Positions 36,666 through 46,072 are shown, numbered from the stretch's first letter. The stretch is 64,000 nucleotides of DNA from Eubacteriales bacterium (GCA_030536995.1 JAUNOY010000001.1:161274-225273), one strand, 5' to 3'. Made by a program: numbers and translations. The notes: a model not told the origin generated them from the letters alone.

Positions 36666-37004
36666 TCATGCTGCGTTGAAATATTCCTCCAGGATTAAGT
36701 CTATTTCATGATAAAGTGCCGGAGTAAATTTTTCAGATTTTTCTAGTTTAGAGTAATCAACATTCTTCATAGAATCATATGAAAATGTATTTTTATCTTC
36801 TCCTTTTGGAATTTCATAATAGCTCTCTTCAACAACAAATTTTCCTTTGAAATCTTCAGGAAGGTTATTTATTTTGTCATTACAGATTGTATTTACATGT
36901 TCCGCATATGGATATGTTTTCCCTTCTGCCTGCATCTTATTAAATTGATCCTTATTATCAAAATGTCCTGTCATCATTCCTACAAAATTATCAAGTTTCA
37001 TCAT
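36666..37004 (-). CDS. Unknown small protein downstream of the HAD phosphatase
   Basis: A 112-residue soluble protein, translated from AGGAGATAAAGTAT-ATG. It begins MMKLDNFVGMMTGHFDN, contains LPEDFKGKFVVEESYYE and ends in the acidic stretch LYHEIDLILEEYF. The middle resembles, from memory only, a longer CpcT/CpeT-like protein of Clostridia, and this copy may have lost an internal segment and its C-terminus. I cannot assign a function. It lies 32 bases after the HAD phosphatase gene and shares its terminator. Confidence 0.55.
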   Translation of the reverse strand: MMKLDNFVGMMTGHFDNKDQFNKMQAEGKTYPYAEHVNTICNDKINNLPEDFKGKFVVEESYYEIPKGEDKNTFSYDSMKNVDYSKLEKSEKFTPALYHEIDLILEEYFNAA

Positions 37005-37036
37005 ATACTTTATCTCCTGGTATTTGCCTAATCACA

Positions 37037-37849
37037 CTATTCCTCTTTTGCTTTTGCCATACTGGCGATATCTCCCACTCCATTCAATACCATTGTCGGA
37101 CGATAAGCATAAGTTTTGAGTGTATCCTTCGTTGAACATCCAGAGAGAACCAATACAGTAGACATACCACTTTCCATTCCTGAAATCACATCTGTATCCA
37201 TACGATCCCCAACCATTACAGCTTCTGCTGAATGACATCCAAGCATATTCAATCCTGTTCTCATCATCAGTGGATTCGGTTTCCCACAGAAATATGCCTG
37301 TGTACCTGTTGCCATTTCAATTGGGGCAATCAATGCACGACAGGCAGGAGCGATTCCGTTCTCGATTGGTCCGGAAACATCCGAGTTTGCTCCAATCAAC
37401 TTAGCTCCCTTCAGAACTAAATTCGTTGCTTTCGTTAAGGTATCCAATGAATAGGAGCGTCCCTCTCCCACAACAACATAATCCGGATTTACATCATTCA
37501 TTGTAATGCCAACATCATAAAGTGCATTTAACAGGCCGGCTTCTCCTATCACAAATGCCGAACAGCCTGCCGCCTGTTCTTTTAAAAATGCGGCTGTTGC
37601 CAATGCACTGGTATAAAAATGTTCTTCTGGCACATCAAGTCCCATCCTAGCCAGTTTCTGATTTAATTCCCGTGGTGTATATCCACTATTATTTGTCAAA
37701 AATAAATATTCTTTCTTTTCATCATGCAACCACTGGATGAATTCTGGAACACCTGGCAATATCTGATTGCCATGATAGATCACACCATCCATATCACAGA
37801 TGAATCCTTTTTTTTCATTAAAATCGATTATGGATTTTATCATGTTCAT
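37037..37849 (-). CDS. HAD-IIA phosphatase (NagD-like)
   Basis: A 270-residue phosphatase of the HAD superfamily, class IIA. Motif I is CDMDGVIYHG, motif II LFLTNNSGYTPREL, motif III with the lysine FCGKPNPLMM, and motif IV MVGDRMDTDVISG, so all catalytic residues are present. NagD/AraL/PNPase-type members dephosphorylate sugar phosphates, nucleotides or pyridoxal phosphate; the substrate here is unknown. It may be a housecleaning phosphatase. Confidence 0.9.
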   Translation of the reverse strand: MNMIKSIIDFNEKKGFICDMDGVIYHGNQILPGVPEFIQWLHDEKKEYLFLTNNSGYTPRELNQKLARMGLDVPEEHFYTSALATAAFLKEQAAGCSAFVIGEAGLLNALYDVGITMNDVNPDYVVVGEGRSYSLDTLTKATNLVLKGAKLIGANSDVSGPIENGIAPACRALIAPIEMATGTQAYFCGKPNPLMMRTGLNMLGCHSAEAVMVGDRMDTDVISGMESGMSTVLVLSGCSTKDTLKTYAYRPTMVLNGVGDIASMAKAKEE

Positions 37850-37997
37850 ATGCGCCCTGCCTTTCTTGTTTCTTTAGAATACACCTTACTCTTTTCATAA
37901 TAGAATATAACTCTTTTTTCTACAAATATTTTTATATTATATCATCCACACATGAAATCAAATACATAGCACTGTAAAATCAAAGTAAATATTTCGA

Positions 37998-38810
37998 TCA
38001 ACAGAACCTTTTATGCAACATCTCTTTCACACAAGTACTTCGATAATCACTCGGTGATATTTTATATCTTTCTTTAAATACTCGGTTAAATGTTCTCTGA
38101 CTTTCAAATCCACTATCCAGACAAATGTTTGTAATAGAATCACTCGTATTTTCCAAACGATGGCATGCATAGTTCAGCCTTGCATCGTTAAGATATTGAT
38201 TAAAGTTTCTATGGAATGTTTTGGAAAAGAGTCTGGATAAAACATATTTGCTCACCCCCAGATCTTTTGCCATCTCTTCCAGAGAAAAATTCTTCTTAAA
38301 ATTTGCTGATATATAGGAAACTGTCTGGTAAATAAGATCGTTGCTCCCCACATTACTCTTTTCTACCAAATTTAATTTTCCTATGCAGCGTGCCAACACA
38401 ATTTGAAGATATGCCTGTGCAACAGTAATATCCGACTGTTCTGTCTCTAAAATTGCATTTATAACCCTATATACTTCCGGTTCAACCTTTTCCGCTTTGA
38501 TGATTGGGTATTCAGGAGCCATGGATTGCATGATATCTGCAAATTTGGCTATCGTAAATGGCGATGCAATCAGATAAGTCGCTTTATTTACACCGGGTGC
38601 CAGTACCTGATAGTGATGAATAACATCTGGAAATACAAAGCCTATATCTCCTTTTTCCATATGGTATAGTTCCTGTCCGACACCAAGTTCTAATGCTCCA
38701 CTTGTTACACAAACGATCTCCAGTGCATTATGAAGATGTGGTTCAATATGTTTTGACTTCCTATTTATTGCTATGATCTCCTCTTTTGTGTCAACATATT
38801 TTAACTGCAT
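37998..38810 (-). CDS. AraC-family transcriptional regulator
   Basis: A 270-residue regulator with an N-terminal cupin-like sensor domain (EPHLHNALEIVCVTSG, metal/sugar-binding His pattern) and a C-terminal pair of helix-turn-helix motifs (LEEMAKDLGVSKYVLSRLFS and ITNICLDSGFESQRTFNRVF). The start at 38810 follows GGGGAG; the ATG at 38864 is less likely. It lies downstream of the lactose permease gene on the same strand, but a terminator intervenes and it probably has its own promoter. The target may be the nearby lac locus or the HAD gene. Confidence 0.88.
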   Translation of the reverse strand: MQLKYVDTKEEIIAINRKSKHIEPHLHNALEIVCVTSGALELGVGQELYHMEKGDIGFVFPDVIHHYQVLAPGVNKATYLIASPFTIAKFADIMQSMAPEYPIIKAEKVEPEVYRVINAILETEQSDITVAQAYLQIVLARCIGKLNLVEKSNVGSNDLIYQTVSYISANFKKNFSLEEMAKDLGVSKYVLSRLFSKTFHRNFNQYLNDARLNYACHRLENTSDSITNICLDSGFESQRTFNRVFKERYKISPSDYRSTCVKEMLHKRFC

Positions 38811-38919
38811 GAAATACTCCCCTTTGCAACATTTGTCTATATCTTCTTTCGATTTGGCAAGCAATCCTTTTACACCTATCTTATAATCAACTTGTAAATA
38901 AGGAAAGGAGGAATTGAAA

Positions 38920-38997
38920 ATGAGTAACCTAAAAAAATATCTGAATGACCTTTTAGTATTCTACACTGAATATTTTGAGCATCCTTACCATGTATAA
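38920..38997 (+). CDS. Candidate 25-residue leader-type peptide
   Basis: ATG at 38920 lies eight bases after AAAGGAGG, one of the best ribosome sites in the window, and is followed by 25 codons and TAA (MSNLKKYLND to EHPYHV). Two of the last four residues are His-containing positions in EHPYHV. Upstream, TTGGCA and TATCTT (17 bases apart) or a TATAAT at 38882-38887 could serve as promoter. The codons overlap the left arm of an antiterminator-like helix. No similarity is known to me. It is divergent from the AraC gene and convergent with the permease. Confidence 0.5.
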   Translation: MSNLKKYLNDLLVFYTEYFEHPYHV

Positions 38998-39073
38998 ATA
39001 CTAAAAGGACTATTTTGTGAAAACTGAATATTTTCTTAAGGCCATTTCACAAAAATGAAGTGGTCCTTTTTTA
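38949..39073 (+). promoter_or_regulatory. Competing antiterminator and terminator helices
   Basis: Helix A pairs CCTTTTAGTATT (38949-38960, inside the small ORF) with AATACTAAAAGG (38997-39008). Helix B pairs AAAAGGAC (39003-39010) plus ATTTTGTGAAA with TTTCACAAAA plus GTCCTTTT (39063-39070), followed by T. A and B share AAAAGG and cannot both form, the hallmark of transcription attenuation. ACTGAATATTTT occurs at both 38965 and 39023. No plus-strand gene follows; read-through would run antisense into the permease gene. Confidence 0.6.
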
Positions 39074-39105
39074 TTTTCAAAATACAGTTCAATCACTTTA
39101 TATAT

Positions 39106-39150
39106 AGAAAAAAGCACTGTCTCATCGAGCAATGACCAGACAACGCTTTC
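39106..39150 (-). terminator. Terminator of the lactose operon
   Basis: On the minus strand AAAGCGTTGTCT pairs with AGACAGTGCTTT (two G-T pairs), followed by a T6 run, 12 bases after the permease stop. Confidence 0.75.
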
Positions 39151-39161
39151 TCCTGTCAATT

Positions 39162-40559
39162 CTAATTTATGTCTGATGCATCTGTTACTTCATCTGCAGC
39201 AATTCCTTTTTCTGCTTTCAGTTTTTTATTTGCATCTTCTACATTCATTCTTGAAAGTACAAACATAATCAATACATCAAAGATTAACGGAAGCCAAAGA
39301 TACATAAACTGCATCATATCAAGTGCAGACTGCGGCTGAGTTGCATTTGTTCCGATATATCCACTGAACTCAAGCAGCCATCCAACAACAGCGGTTCCAA
39401 TACCTCCACCGATTTTTACACCAAGAGAAGTACAAGAGTACATCGTTCCGTCAATTCTCTTTCCCTGTGTAAGATAAGTGTATTCAGAGCAAGATGCGAT
39501 AACTGCATTCATATCTCCCTGCCATGGTCCCTGGCCTAAGGCTGCAAGAGCTGTAAATGCCATCATCAGCGGAACACTGCCCATATATCCGGCAACAACA
39601 ACAAGTGCTCTACCGATGACTGCTAAGACGTAACCTCTTAAATTCAGTTTATACATACCTTTCCACTTACCAACTAATGTCGGTGTGAAAATCAGGGCAA
39701 TGATCAGTGGAATATTTACTGCCCATGCAAATTGTCCAAACAAATTCTTATTTTTCAGTACCCATGTCATGTAATAAATGCCAGCTCCAATCATGGCACC
39801 ATATAACTGCTGTAAAATATATGTTCCACAAATCATCATGTAATATTTGTTTTTAACAAGAAGCTTGAATGCATGTACCATTCCGTACTTTTCATTATCA
39901 TCCTTTACTTCTCCTTCGTTAAGTTCTTCCTCAGGAAGTTCCTTAACAGAAAGTGCTGAAATCGTATTTACGACAAGACCAATGATTGCATAGATAATAG
40001 CAACCGTTCTCCATGCTGCAGCATCTCCACCACATTTATCTACAAATCCAACTGTAATTGCCTGAATCAGAAGACTTGTTGAAAACGCAAAAATAAAACG
40101 GTAAGATCCCATCTGCACACGCTCTTTGCTGTTCTTTGTAATCAGTGACGTAAGTGCTGAATAAGCAATATTGTTTGCTGTATAAAACACACCATTTAAC
40201 AGTGTGTAAGAGATAAAGAACCATGCATATTTAGCCGTTGTTCCCAAACTCACCGGTACTGCAAAACAGCAGACCAGCGTAATGGCACAACCAATATATC
40301 CATATAGCATCCAGGGTTTCGCTTTTCCCATTTTACTGTGTGTTTTGTCAATCATTGATCCAAAAAATATATCCGTAAAACCATCAAATAGTTTTGATAC
40401 GGCAATCAGGGTACCCACGACACCTGCAGCAAGTCCTACCGAGTCCGTCAGATAGACCATCATAAAAGATGTCAGGAACGCATAGACTACATTACCTGCA
40501 ATATCACCTGATCCGTATCCAATTTTGTTATACCATTTCAAATACTTTTTTTCTTCCAT
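39162..40559 (-). CDS. GPH-family sugar:cation symporter
   Basis: A 465-residue permease with about 12 transmembrane helices, of the glycoside-pentoside-hexuronide group (MelB/LacS-like). The N-terminus KWYNKIGYGSGDIAGNVVYAF and DGFTDIFFGSMIDKTHSKMGK are typical, including the conserved Asp pair for cation binding. There is no C-terminal PTS IIA-like domain. It lies downstream of the beta-galactosidase gene, 167 bases away, and most likely imports lactose or another beta-galactoside. AGGAG precedes the ATG. Confidence 0.9.
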   Translation of the reverse strand: MEEKKYLKWYNKIGYGSGDIAGNVVYAFLTSFMMVYLTDSVGLAAGVVGTLIAVSKLFDGFTDIFFGSMIDKTHSKMGKAKPWMLYGYIGCAITLVCCFAVPVSLGTTAKYAWFFISYTLLNGVFYTANNIAYSALTSLITKNSKERVQMGSYRFIFAFSTSLLIQAITVGFVDKCGGDAAAWRTVAIIYAIIGLVVNTISALSVKELPEEELNEGEVKDDNEKYGMVHAFKLLVKNKYYMMICGTYILQQLYGAMIGAGIYYMTWVLKNKNLFGQFAWAVNIPLIIALIFTPTLVGKWKGMYKLNLRGYVLAVIGRALVVVAGYMGSVPLMMAFTALAALGQGPWQGDMNAVIASCSEYTYLTQGKRIDGTMYSCTSLGVKIGGGIGTAVVGWLLEFSGYIGTNATQPQSALDMMQFMYLWLPLIFDVLIMFVLSRMNVEDANKKLKAEKGIAADEVTDASDIN

Positions 40560-40726
40560 CGAATTTCTTTGCTCCTCATCTTCATCGCACTTAGAATCTC
40601 AATATGGCTAACCGTATGATATCTAATTCTGTTTTTTTCTCTGATTTTGTCTGATTGCTCTGTATATCCGGACTTTACATTACAATCAGACTCTCTTTCC
40701 TTGTTTACGGGTTACATGAAACTTTA

Positions 40727-43700
40727 TTATCCCTTTACATACGGTATCAGTGTAAACTGAAACCGGAATAATACATCATCAAATCGGTACTGCTCCAATA
40801 CAACTGGACCACAACTATTAGAACCAATGCCATTTAATGCGTAGTCAACACAGAATACTACACTATCTGATTCTATTAATTCATAATTATGCGTTTTCTT
40901 CTCAAGTTCTTCCTGTGTATAATAAGAAGCATTGAATGAAAATGCCTTTTCTGCGGATGCCACAATTCCATATCGGCTGTTGTTAAGCTCTACATATTCA
41001 CAATCATAATGGCTTCCATTTTCCTGTGGACGGATATAGTCCTCATGTAAATTCCCTACATCTGCCCGGTACAAACCGTGGCTCGCAGCCTGATGTTTAT
41101 CACAATAACTTTCCTGTGGTCCCATTCCAAAGTATCTTACAGCTGAAAGTTTTTTATCCAGGAACATCCTCACACCAAATCTTGGCAGGTCCGGAAATTC
41201 ATCATCTTTTGTTACTGCAATATCTGCATCAATCTTTCCAGCAGCTTCTATTTTCCATGTGATCGTCACATCAAGAATCTTCTGTACTGTCTCTGCCACA
41301 ACGGATGCATGGCTTGTAATTTTCACACCATGCTTTCCCTGCACGACCTCTGTCGTGTAAGCTCTTGTATAAGCTTTATCATAATGGGCTTTCTTCCATT
41401 CAGACTTGATGTACATATCATTATCTGTTGGTGCCCTCCAGATATTTAATTCCATCGGGTGGTTCAGATATTCCCGACCTGCAAATTTCATCTCTGTAAA
41501 AAGTGCAGTCCGTCGGTCGATTGTATATGCGAATTCACGGCCTTTGATATGAATCTGGGTATCATCTTCACTCACCTGTAATTCAGAATCCGTCACTGTT
41601 TTTTCAACCCATTTTTCTGCTAACTGGCATTTGGCATCCTTCTGGCTTACTTCGATCTCATCAAATCCAAGGATATAATCCTCTTCCAGCAGAGGCATTT
41701 CTTTTTTCAGGTGGTAAGTGAGTTTTAAATAACATTTTCCATTTTCCGGAACGTTGACCTGCAGGTTTGTTTTTCCTTCACTATGTGGTATCACAGATAC
41801 TTCAGCAAGTTTTCCTTTCCCAATCAAAAGTCCATCCTGTGTCAATTCATAGCTGATTTTCACATAATCTTTCAGATTATCAAAATCCATGTAGTTATGA
41901 AGCACCAGTTCTCCGCTTTCTTTGTCATAGGAAATAACCCTTGCCGGGCGATAAACATTCTTGTATTCCAAAAGTCCTGTATGTACCGTTCTGTCCGGAT
42001 ATACTAATCCATCCATACAGAAGTTGCCATCATGAATTTCTTCGCCATGGTCGCCCCCATAAGCATATATAGTTTTTCCATTCTCAGCAGTTCCATGAGC
42101 AATCGCATGGTCACACCATTCCCAGACAAAGCCGCCGCACATTTTATCATTATCCTGAATCATCTGGAAGTAATCTTCAAAATCTCCAGGTCCGTTTCCC
42201 ATGCTGTGACAGTACTCTACCAAAAGGAAGGGTTTGCTTCCATCTTTATCCAGATATTCCTGAATTTCGGAAAGCGCTGGGTACATCCGGCTGTACACAT
42301 CCAGATTGCTGTAATCATATGTTTCATCATAATTACGGTATCTTGCACTCTCATATTGTGTGATACGGTCTGGATCAAAATTCTTTGTCCATTCCAGTGC
42401 TTTTTCAAAGTTGCAGCCATAAGCACTCTCATTTCCCATTGACCACATAACAATACAGAAACGGTTTTTGTCACGTTCCACCATGAGTTTTACGCGATCA
42501 ACGATTGCCTCTTCCCATACCGGATCATCTGCAATCTTCTCATTCCATCGTTTGAACCGATTGTAATCAGTGTCTTCTTTTCTGTAGATCATAAATGGAC
42601 CATGAGCTTCAATATCTGCTTCATCTATTACCATGAATCCATACTTGTCACACATTTCATAGAAAAATGGTGCGTTCGGATAGTGGCTGGAACGGATCGC
42701 ATTAAAATTATGCTGCTTCATTAACGTAAGATCGGTTGTAATCTGTTCCAGATTGATTGTAAATCCAGTAACCGGATCAGAATCATGTCGATTGACACCA
42801 CGGAATTTAATCTTCTGTCCATTTAAATAAATAACCTGGTCTTTAATCTCTATCTTTCTTAATGCAATGTGATCTACAATTACTTCATTCTCTGTTTCAA
42901 GAATCAGTTTATATAGATATGGATTTTCTGTATTCCAAAGTTCCGGACTTGCGATTTCTAATACAGCTGTTCCTTCTTCAGCAATACTTCCTAGTGCTAC
43001 AACTGCTCCGTTTCTATCTTCAATCGAAATTTTTACATTTAACGGAGAGTAGAATTTCATTTCAATTTCTACTTTCGCAAGCATATCCTCAATTCTTGTT
43101 TTAATATGATAATCACTGATTGCCTGTTTTGGGCGTTTCAAAATGTACACATCCCGGAAAATACCACTCATACGGAATTTGTCCTGATCTTCCAAATAGG
43201 AACCATCACACCACTTCATTACCAACACTGCCACCGTATTCGTTCCATCCTGAAGTACATCGGTAACATCAAACTCACTGGTCATATGCGAAACCTGGCT
43301 GTATCCTATGTAAGAGCCATTGATCCATACGTAAAAGCAACTGTCTACTCCTTCAAAGTTCAAAAAAGATTTTGGCGCTTTCTCATCTCTACTGTACTCA
43401 AAAGTATGTACATAGGCTCCACACGGAATGTCCTGTGGCACATATGGTGGATCAAACGGAAATGGATACCGAATGTTTGTATACTGGTGTGTATCATATC
43501 CATCCATCTGCCATACACTTGGAACCTGAATCTCATCAAAATTTTCTGTATCATAATTCTTCTCAAAGAAATAATCCTGAATGTCATAGATGCTGTTAAA
43601 ATACTGGAATTTCCAAGTTCCATTCAATAACTGCATACGATCTGACTCTTCTCTGTGTTCCACCAAGTTATCCATTCTTCTGGATGCCGGAATATAATAG

Positions 43701-43765
43701 GCTCTGGCTGGCATTGTGTTTTCGTGCAGTACGCTTAGATTTTCATAATAACGTGGTACGATCAT
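40727..43765 (-). CDS. lacZ: GH2 beta-galactosidase (LacZ type)
   Basis: A 1012-residue glycoside hydrolase family 2 enzyme of full LacZ length. It has the sugar-binding jelly roll, the TIM barrel with the acid/base Glu in MWSMGNESAYG near residue 445 and the nucleophile Glu in LLVEYCHSMGNGPGDF near residue 517, and the C-terminal beta-galactosidase small chain. There is no signal peptide, so it splits imported lactose in the cytosol. GGAGGAGAG precedes the ATG. It is divergent from an AraC regulator and followed by the symporter gene. Confidence 0.93.
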   Translation of the reverse strand: MIVPRYYENLSVLHENTMPARAYYIPASRRMDNLVEHREESDRMQLLNGTWKFQYFNSIYDIQDYFFEKNYDTENFDEIQVPSVWQMDGYDTHQYTNIRYPFPFDPPYVPQDIPCGAYVHTFEYSRDEKAPKSFLNFEGVDSCFYVWINGSYIGYSQVSHMTSEFDVTDVLQDGTNTVAVLVMKWCDGSYLEDQDKFRMSGIFRDVYILKRPKQAISDYHIKTRIEDMLAKVEIEMKFYSPLNVKISIEDRNGAVVALGSIAEEGTAVLEIASPELWNTENPYLYKLILETENEVIVDHIALRKIEIKDQVIYLNGQKIKFRGVNRHDSDPVTGFTINLEQITTDLTLMKQHNFNAIRSSHYPNAPFFYEMCDKYGFMVIDEADIEAHGPFMIYRKEDTDYNRFKRWNEKIADDPVWEEAIVDRVKLMVERDKNRFCIVMWSMGNESAYGCNFEKALEWTKNFDPDRITQYESARYRNYDETYDYSNLDVYSRMYPALSEIQEYLDKDGSKPFLLVEYCHSMGNGPGDFEDYFQMIQDNDKMCGGFVWEWCDHAIAHGTAENGKTIYAYGGDHGEEIHDGNFCMDGLVYPDRTVHTGLLEYKNVYRPARVISYDKESGELVLHNYMDFDNLKDYVKISYELTQDGLLIGKGKLAEVSVIPHSEGKTNLQVNVPENGKCYLKLTYHLKKEMPLLEEDYILGFDEIEVSQKDAKCQLAEKWVEKTVTDSELQVSEDDTQIHIKGREFAYTIDRRTALFTEMKFAGREYLNHPMELNIWRAPTDNDMYIKSEWKKAHYDKAYTRAYTTEVVQGKHGVKITSHASVVAETVQKILDVTITWKIEAAGKIDADIAVTKDDEFPDLPRFGVRMFLDKKLSAVRYFGMGPQESYCDKHQAASHGLYRADVGNLHEDYIRPQENGSHYDCEYVELNNSRYGIVASAEKAFSFNASYYTQEELEKKTHNYELIESDSVVFCVDYALNGIGSNSCGPVVLEQYRFDDVLFRFQFTLIPYVKG

Positions 43766-43882
43766 AAATAGCTCTCCTCCAATACATATACTTTTTTGTT
43801 CTTTGTTTTCCTAAAGCAAACCTTATACTTTACTTTTTGTTTACGTTCCCTAGTTATGCTATATATAGCTTATCCTAATTCG

Positions 43883-43934
43883 CAAAATATGTCTATGAAT
43901 TGGATTAGACAAAATATGCACTAAATGATACAAT
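43883..43934 (+). promoter_or_regulatory. Direct repeats and promoter in the lacZ/araC spacer
   Basis: CAAAATATG occurs at 43883-43891 and 43910-43918, 27 bases apart, as expected for tandem AraC half-sites. TAGACA (43906-43911) and TACAAT (43929-43934), with a 17-base spacer, form a promoter for the AraC gene. The second repeat overlaps its -35 box, suggesting autoregulation, while the pair lies about 120-150 bases upstream of lacZ. Confidence 0.5.
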
Positions 43935-43964
43935 GATAAAAAGTACGAAAAGAGGTGCTGTCCT

Positions 43965-44828
43965 ATGTATTTGAACACCGGTTATTTGAACCACTCACAT
44001 ATGGATTTCAAAGACAAAAGTCGTCCGCTGATTGTCGGTAGCTGTGGTACTTACCGTCTTTCCAGACATCCCAAACTTCCGACCTACCGTCCAAGGGGTC
44101 GTCTGGATTATCAGATTATATATATCACTGCTGGTTGTGGGCATTTTCATTTTGATAATGTAAATAATGAAACGATTGTTCCAGCCGGCAACATTGTACT
44201 GTACAGACCGAAAGAACTCCAAAAATATGAATATTACGGAGAAGATAAGACAGAAGTATACTGGATTCACTTTACAGGAAACAATGTGAAAAATATCTTA
44301 CGTCAATATGGGTTTCCTGATAAAGAACGTGTCTTTCAAGTGGGTACATCTAATGAATATGAACAAATTTTCAAACGTATCATTATCGAGCTCCAACGCT
44401 GTCAAGACAATTATGAGGAAATGCTTGTCCTTTTGCTACGTCATCTTCTAATCAGTTTCCACCGGGAACTGACAAGAGAGCACATATTAAAAAATGAATA
44501 TCTTGATCATGAGATGGATAATGCTGTTACCTTTTTCAGTGAAAACTACAATCAAAATATCAATATTGATGATTATGCTACCTCACGAGGCATGAGTGTC
44601 AGCTGGTTTATCCGAAATTTCAAAAAATATACCGGTTCTACACCAATGCAATTCATTTTGGGAATCCGCATCAACAATGCTCAGATGTTACTTGAAACAA
44701 CAACTTATTCCATCAATGAGATTTCTAAGATTGTCGGATATGATAACCAGCTTTATTTCAGCCGGCTTTTTCACAAGCTGAAAGGATATTCGCCAAGAGA
44801 ATACCGAAAAATAAGAAATAGGTTATGA
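43965..44828 (+). CDS. AraC-family regulator of the lactose locus
   Basis: A 287-residue regulator with an N-terminal cupin sensor domain (YQIIYITAGCGHFHFDNV) and two C-terminal helix-turn-helix motifs, the second reading INEISKIVGYDNQLYFSRLF with the RHA-type ending KLKGYSPREYRK. It is divergent from lacZ and most likely activates lacZ and the symporter gene. AGAGGTG precedes the ATG. The length is normal for the MsmR/RafR-like subgroup. Confidence 0.9.
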   Translation: MYLNTGYLNHSHMDFKDKSRPLIVGSCGTYRLSRHPKLPTYRPRGRLDYQIIYITAGCGHFHFDNVNNETIVPAGNIVLYRPKELQKYEYYGEDKTEVYWIHFTGNNVKNILRQYGFPDKERVFQVGTSNEYEQIFKRIIIELQRCQDNYEEMLVLLLRHLLISFHRELTREHILKNEYLDHEMDNAVTFFSENYNQNINIDDYATSRGMSVSWFIRNFKKYTGSTPMQFILGIRINNAQMLLETTTYSINEISKIVGYDNQLYFSRLFHKLKGYSPREYRKIRNRL

Positions 44829-44892
44829 AATCTATAATGTCATAAAAACTTTTTTAGCTACCCAGAAGTTAATGTTTCACAGTAATAAAATA

Positions 44893-44930
44893 AAAGTACA
44901 GAACAAACCGAATGCTTGTTCTGTACTTTT
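44893..44930 (+). terminator. Terminator after the lactose regulator
   Basis: AAAAGTACAGAACAA pairs with TTGTTCTGTACTTTT around a nine-base loop, giving a 15-bp perfect stem ending in T. The minus strand is similarly armed. Confidence 0.85.
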
Positions 44931-45257
44931 CATTACCATTTCTCTTGTTATATCTTCTGCATAGCCGAAACAGCCACACCTTGCAAGGAATTGTTATTCG
45001 CCAGAATCATTTTTTATTTCTTCAATAATCTTCCCGATATTACACGTCACTTTTCCTTCTCTATTGACTTCATTATAACAAATATACGCGCCCCCATACC
45101 TAACCGTCCCAATACCTATATTCTTTTTAACCTCTTTCTTATCTTTTCAATCTGTGATATTCTGATACATAATTCAAGTCGAATGCACATGAGACTTGGC
45201 GCTCGCTGTTGTTTCTTCAATCATCTCCGGCGAGAATTACAGAAAGGATCCTACGCT
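44931..45257. other. Gap before the two-component/ABC module
   Basis: No supported gene lies in these 327 bases. The plus-strand frame of the regulator is open upstream to 44916 but has no ribosome site or conserved residues before 45258. I see no clear sigma-A promoter, though one for the regulator must lie here or further upstream. A short minus-strand GTG frame near 45048 encodes fewer than 20 residues and is not convincing. Confidence 0.4.
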
Positions 45258-45953
45258 ATGAAACAAAAAATACTTGTAATTGAAGACGATTCAGATATCA
45301 ATTCTCTTTTAAAGAGGATTTTGGAAAAAGAAGGATATAAAGTAGAGACTGCCTTTTCCGGTACTGAAGGAAAACTGCTTCTCTCCATGCAGGAATTTGA
45401 TCTGGTACTCACAGATCTGATGCTTCCCGGCATGTCCGGAGAAGAACTCCTTACGGAGCTTCGCCGTACCCGTCATATGCCGGTCATTGCCCTGTCTGCA
45501 AAGGCAGGACTTGAAGATAAGGTTCATGTGCTCGGTCTGGGAGCAGACGATTATATCACAAAGCCCTTCGAAAAACAGGAGCTTCTTGCAAGGGTGCAGG
45601 CTCAACTTCGCCGGGCAGGCGCATATTCCTCTCCTCAGACTCCCCTGCATGAAAAATCCGAGCCTCTCACCTGCAAGGATTTAATCCTTTATCCGGAATA
45701 TTGCAAAGTAACCCTCAAAGGGCAAGAGCTTTGCCTTACCACCCATGAATTTCAGATTTTAAAGGTTTTCATGACTCACCCCCAAAAAGTCTTTTCCAAG
45801 GAAGCCCTCTATCAGGCGGTCTGGAATCAGGATGCCTTTGTGGAGGATAATTCTATCAGCGTACATATCAGCAATCTCCGAAAAAAAATCGCCGCTGTTA
45901 CAGATGAAGAATATATAAAGACTGTATGGGGACTTGGATATAAAATTCTTTAA
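45258..45953 (+). CDS. OmpR-family response regulator
   Basis: A 231-residue regulator. The receiver domain opens ILVIEDDSDINSLLKR, the phosphorylated Asp lies in LVLTDLMLPGMSGEE (about residue 54), and Thr/Lys switch residues are in YITKPFEKQELLARVQ. The winged-helix DNA-binding domain follows (HEFQILKVFMTHPQKVFS). It is the first gene of a four-gene set with an ABC transporter and a kinase, and resembles regulators of peptide-antibiotic immunity systems. GAAAGGA precedes the ATG. Confidence 0.92.
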   Translation: MKQKILVIEDDSDINSLLKRILEKEGYKVETAFSGTEGKLLLSMQEFDLVLTDLMLPGMSGEELLTELRRTRHMPVIALSAKAGLEDKVHVLGLGADDYITKPFEKQELLARVQAQLRRAGAYSSPQTPLHEKSEPLTCKDLILYPEYCKVTLKGQELCLTTHEFQILKVFMTHPQKVFSKEALYQAVWNQDAFVEDNSISVHISNLRKKIAAVTDEEYIKTVWGLGYKIL

Positions 45954-46072
45954 ACTTTCTTTATCTTTTCCAAAGGACTGCTTAGAACTTTTCCTTTATG
46001 ATAAGTTTCAGTACAGGGAACAGCAAAGACAACTGCGATACCATTTCCCTGCAAAAGAAAGGAGTACAAACC

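Noticed and set aside
39016..39034. GTGAAAACTGAATATT resembles the spacer motif found near Firmicute rRNA genes
   Set aside because: No rRNA or tRNA gene is near; the match is short and explained by the local direct repeat and terminator arm.
44916..45257. N-terminal extension of the response regulator gene
   Set aside because: The conserved receiver domain starts exactly at 45258 after GAAAGGA; the upstream part is Cys/Phe-rich non-coding sequence and contains the end of a terminator.
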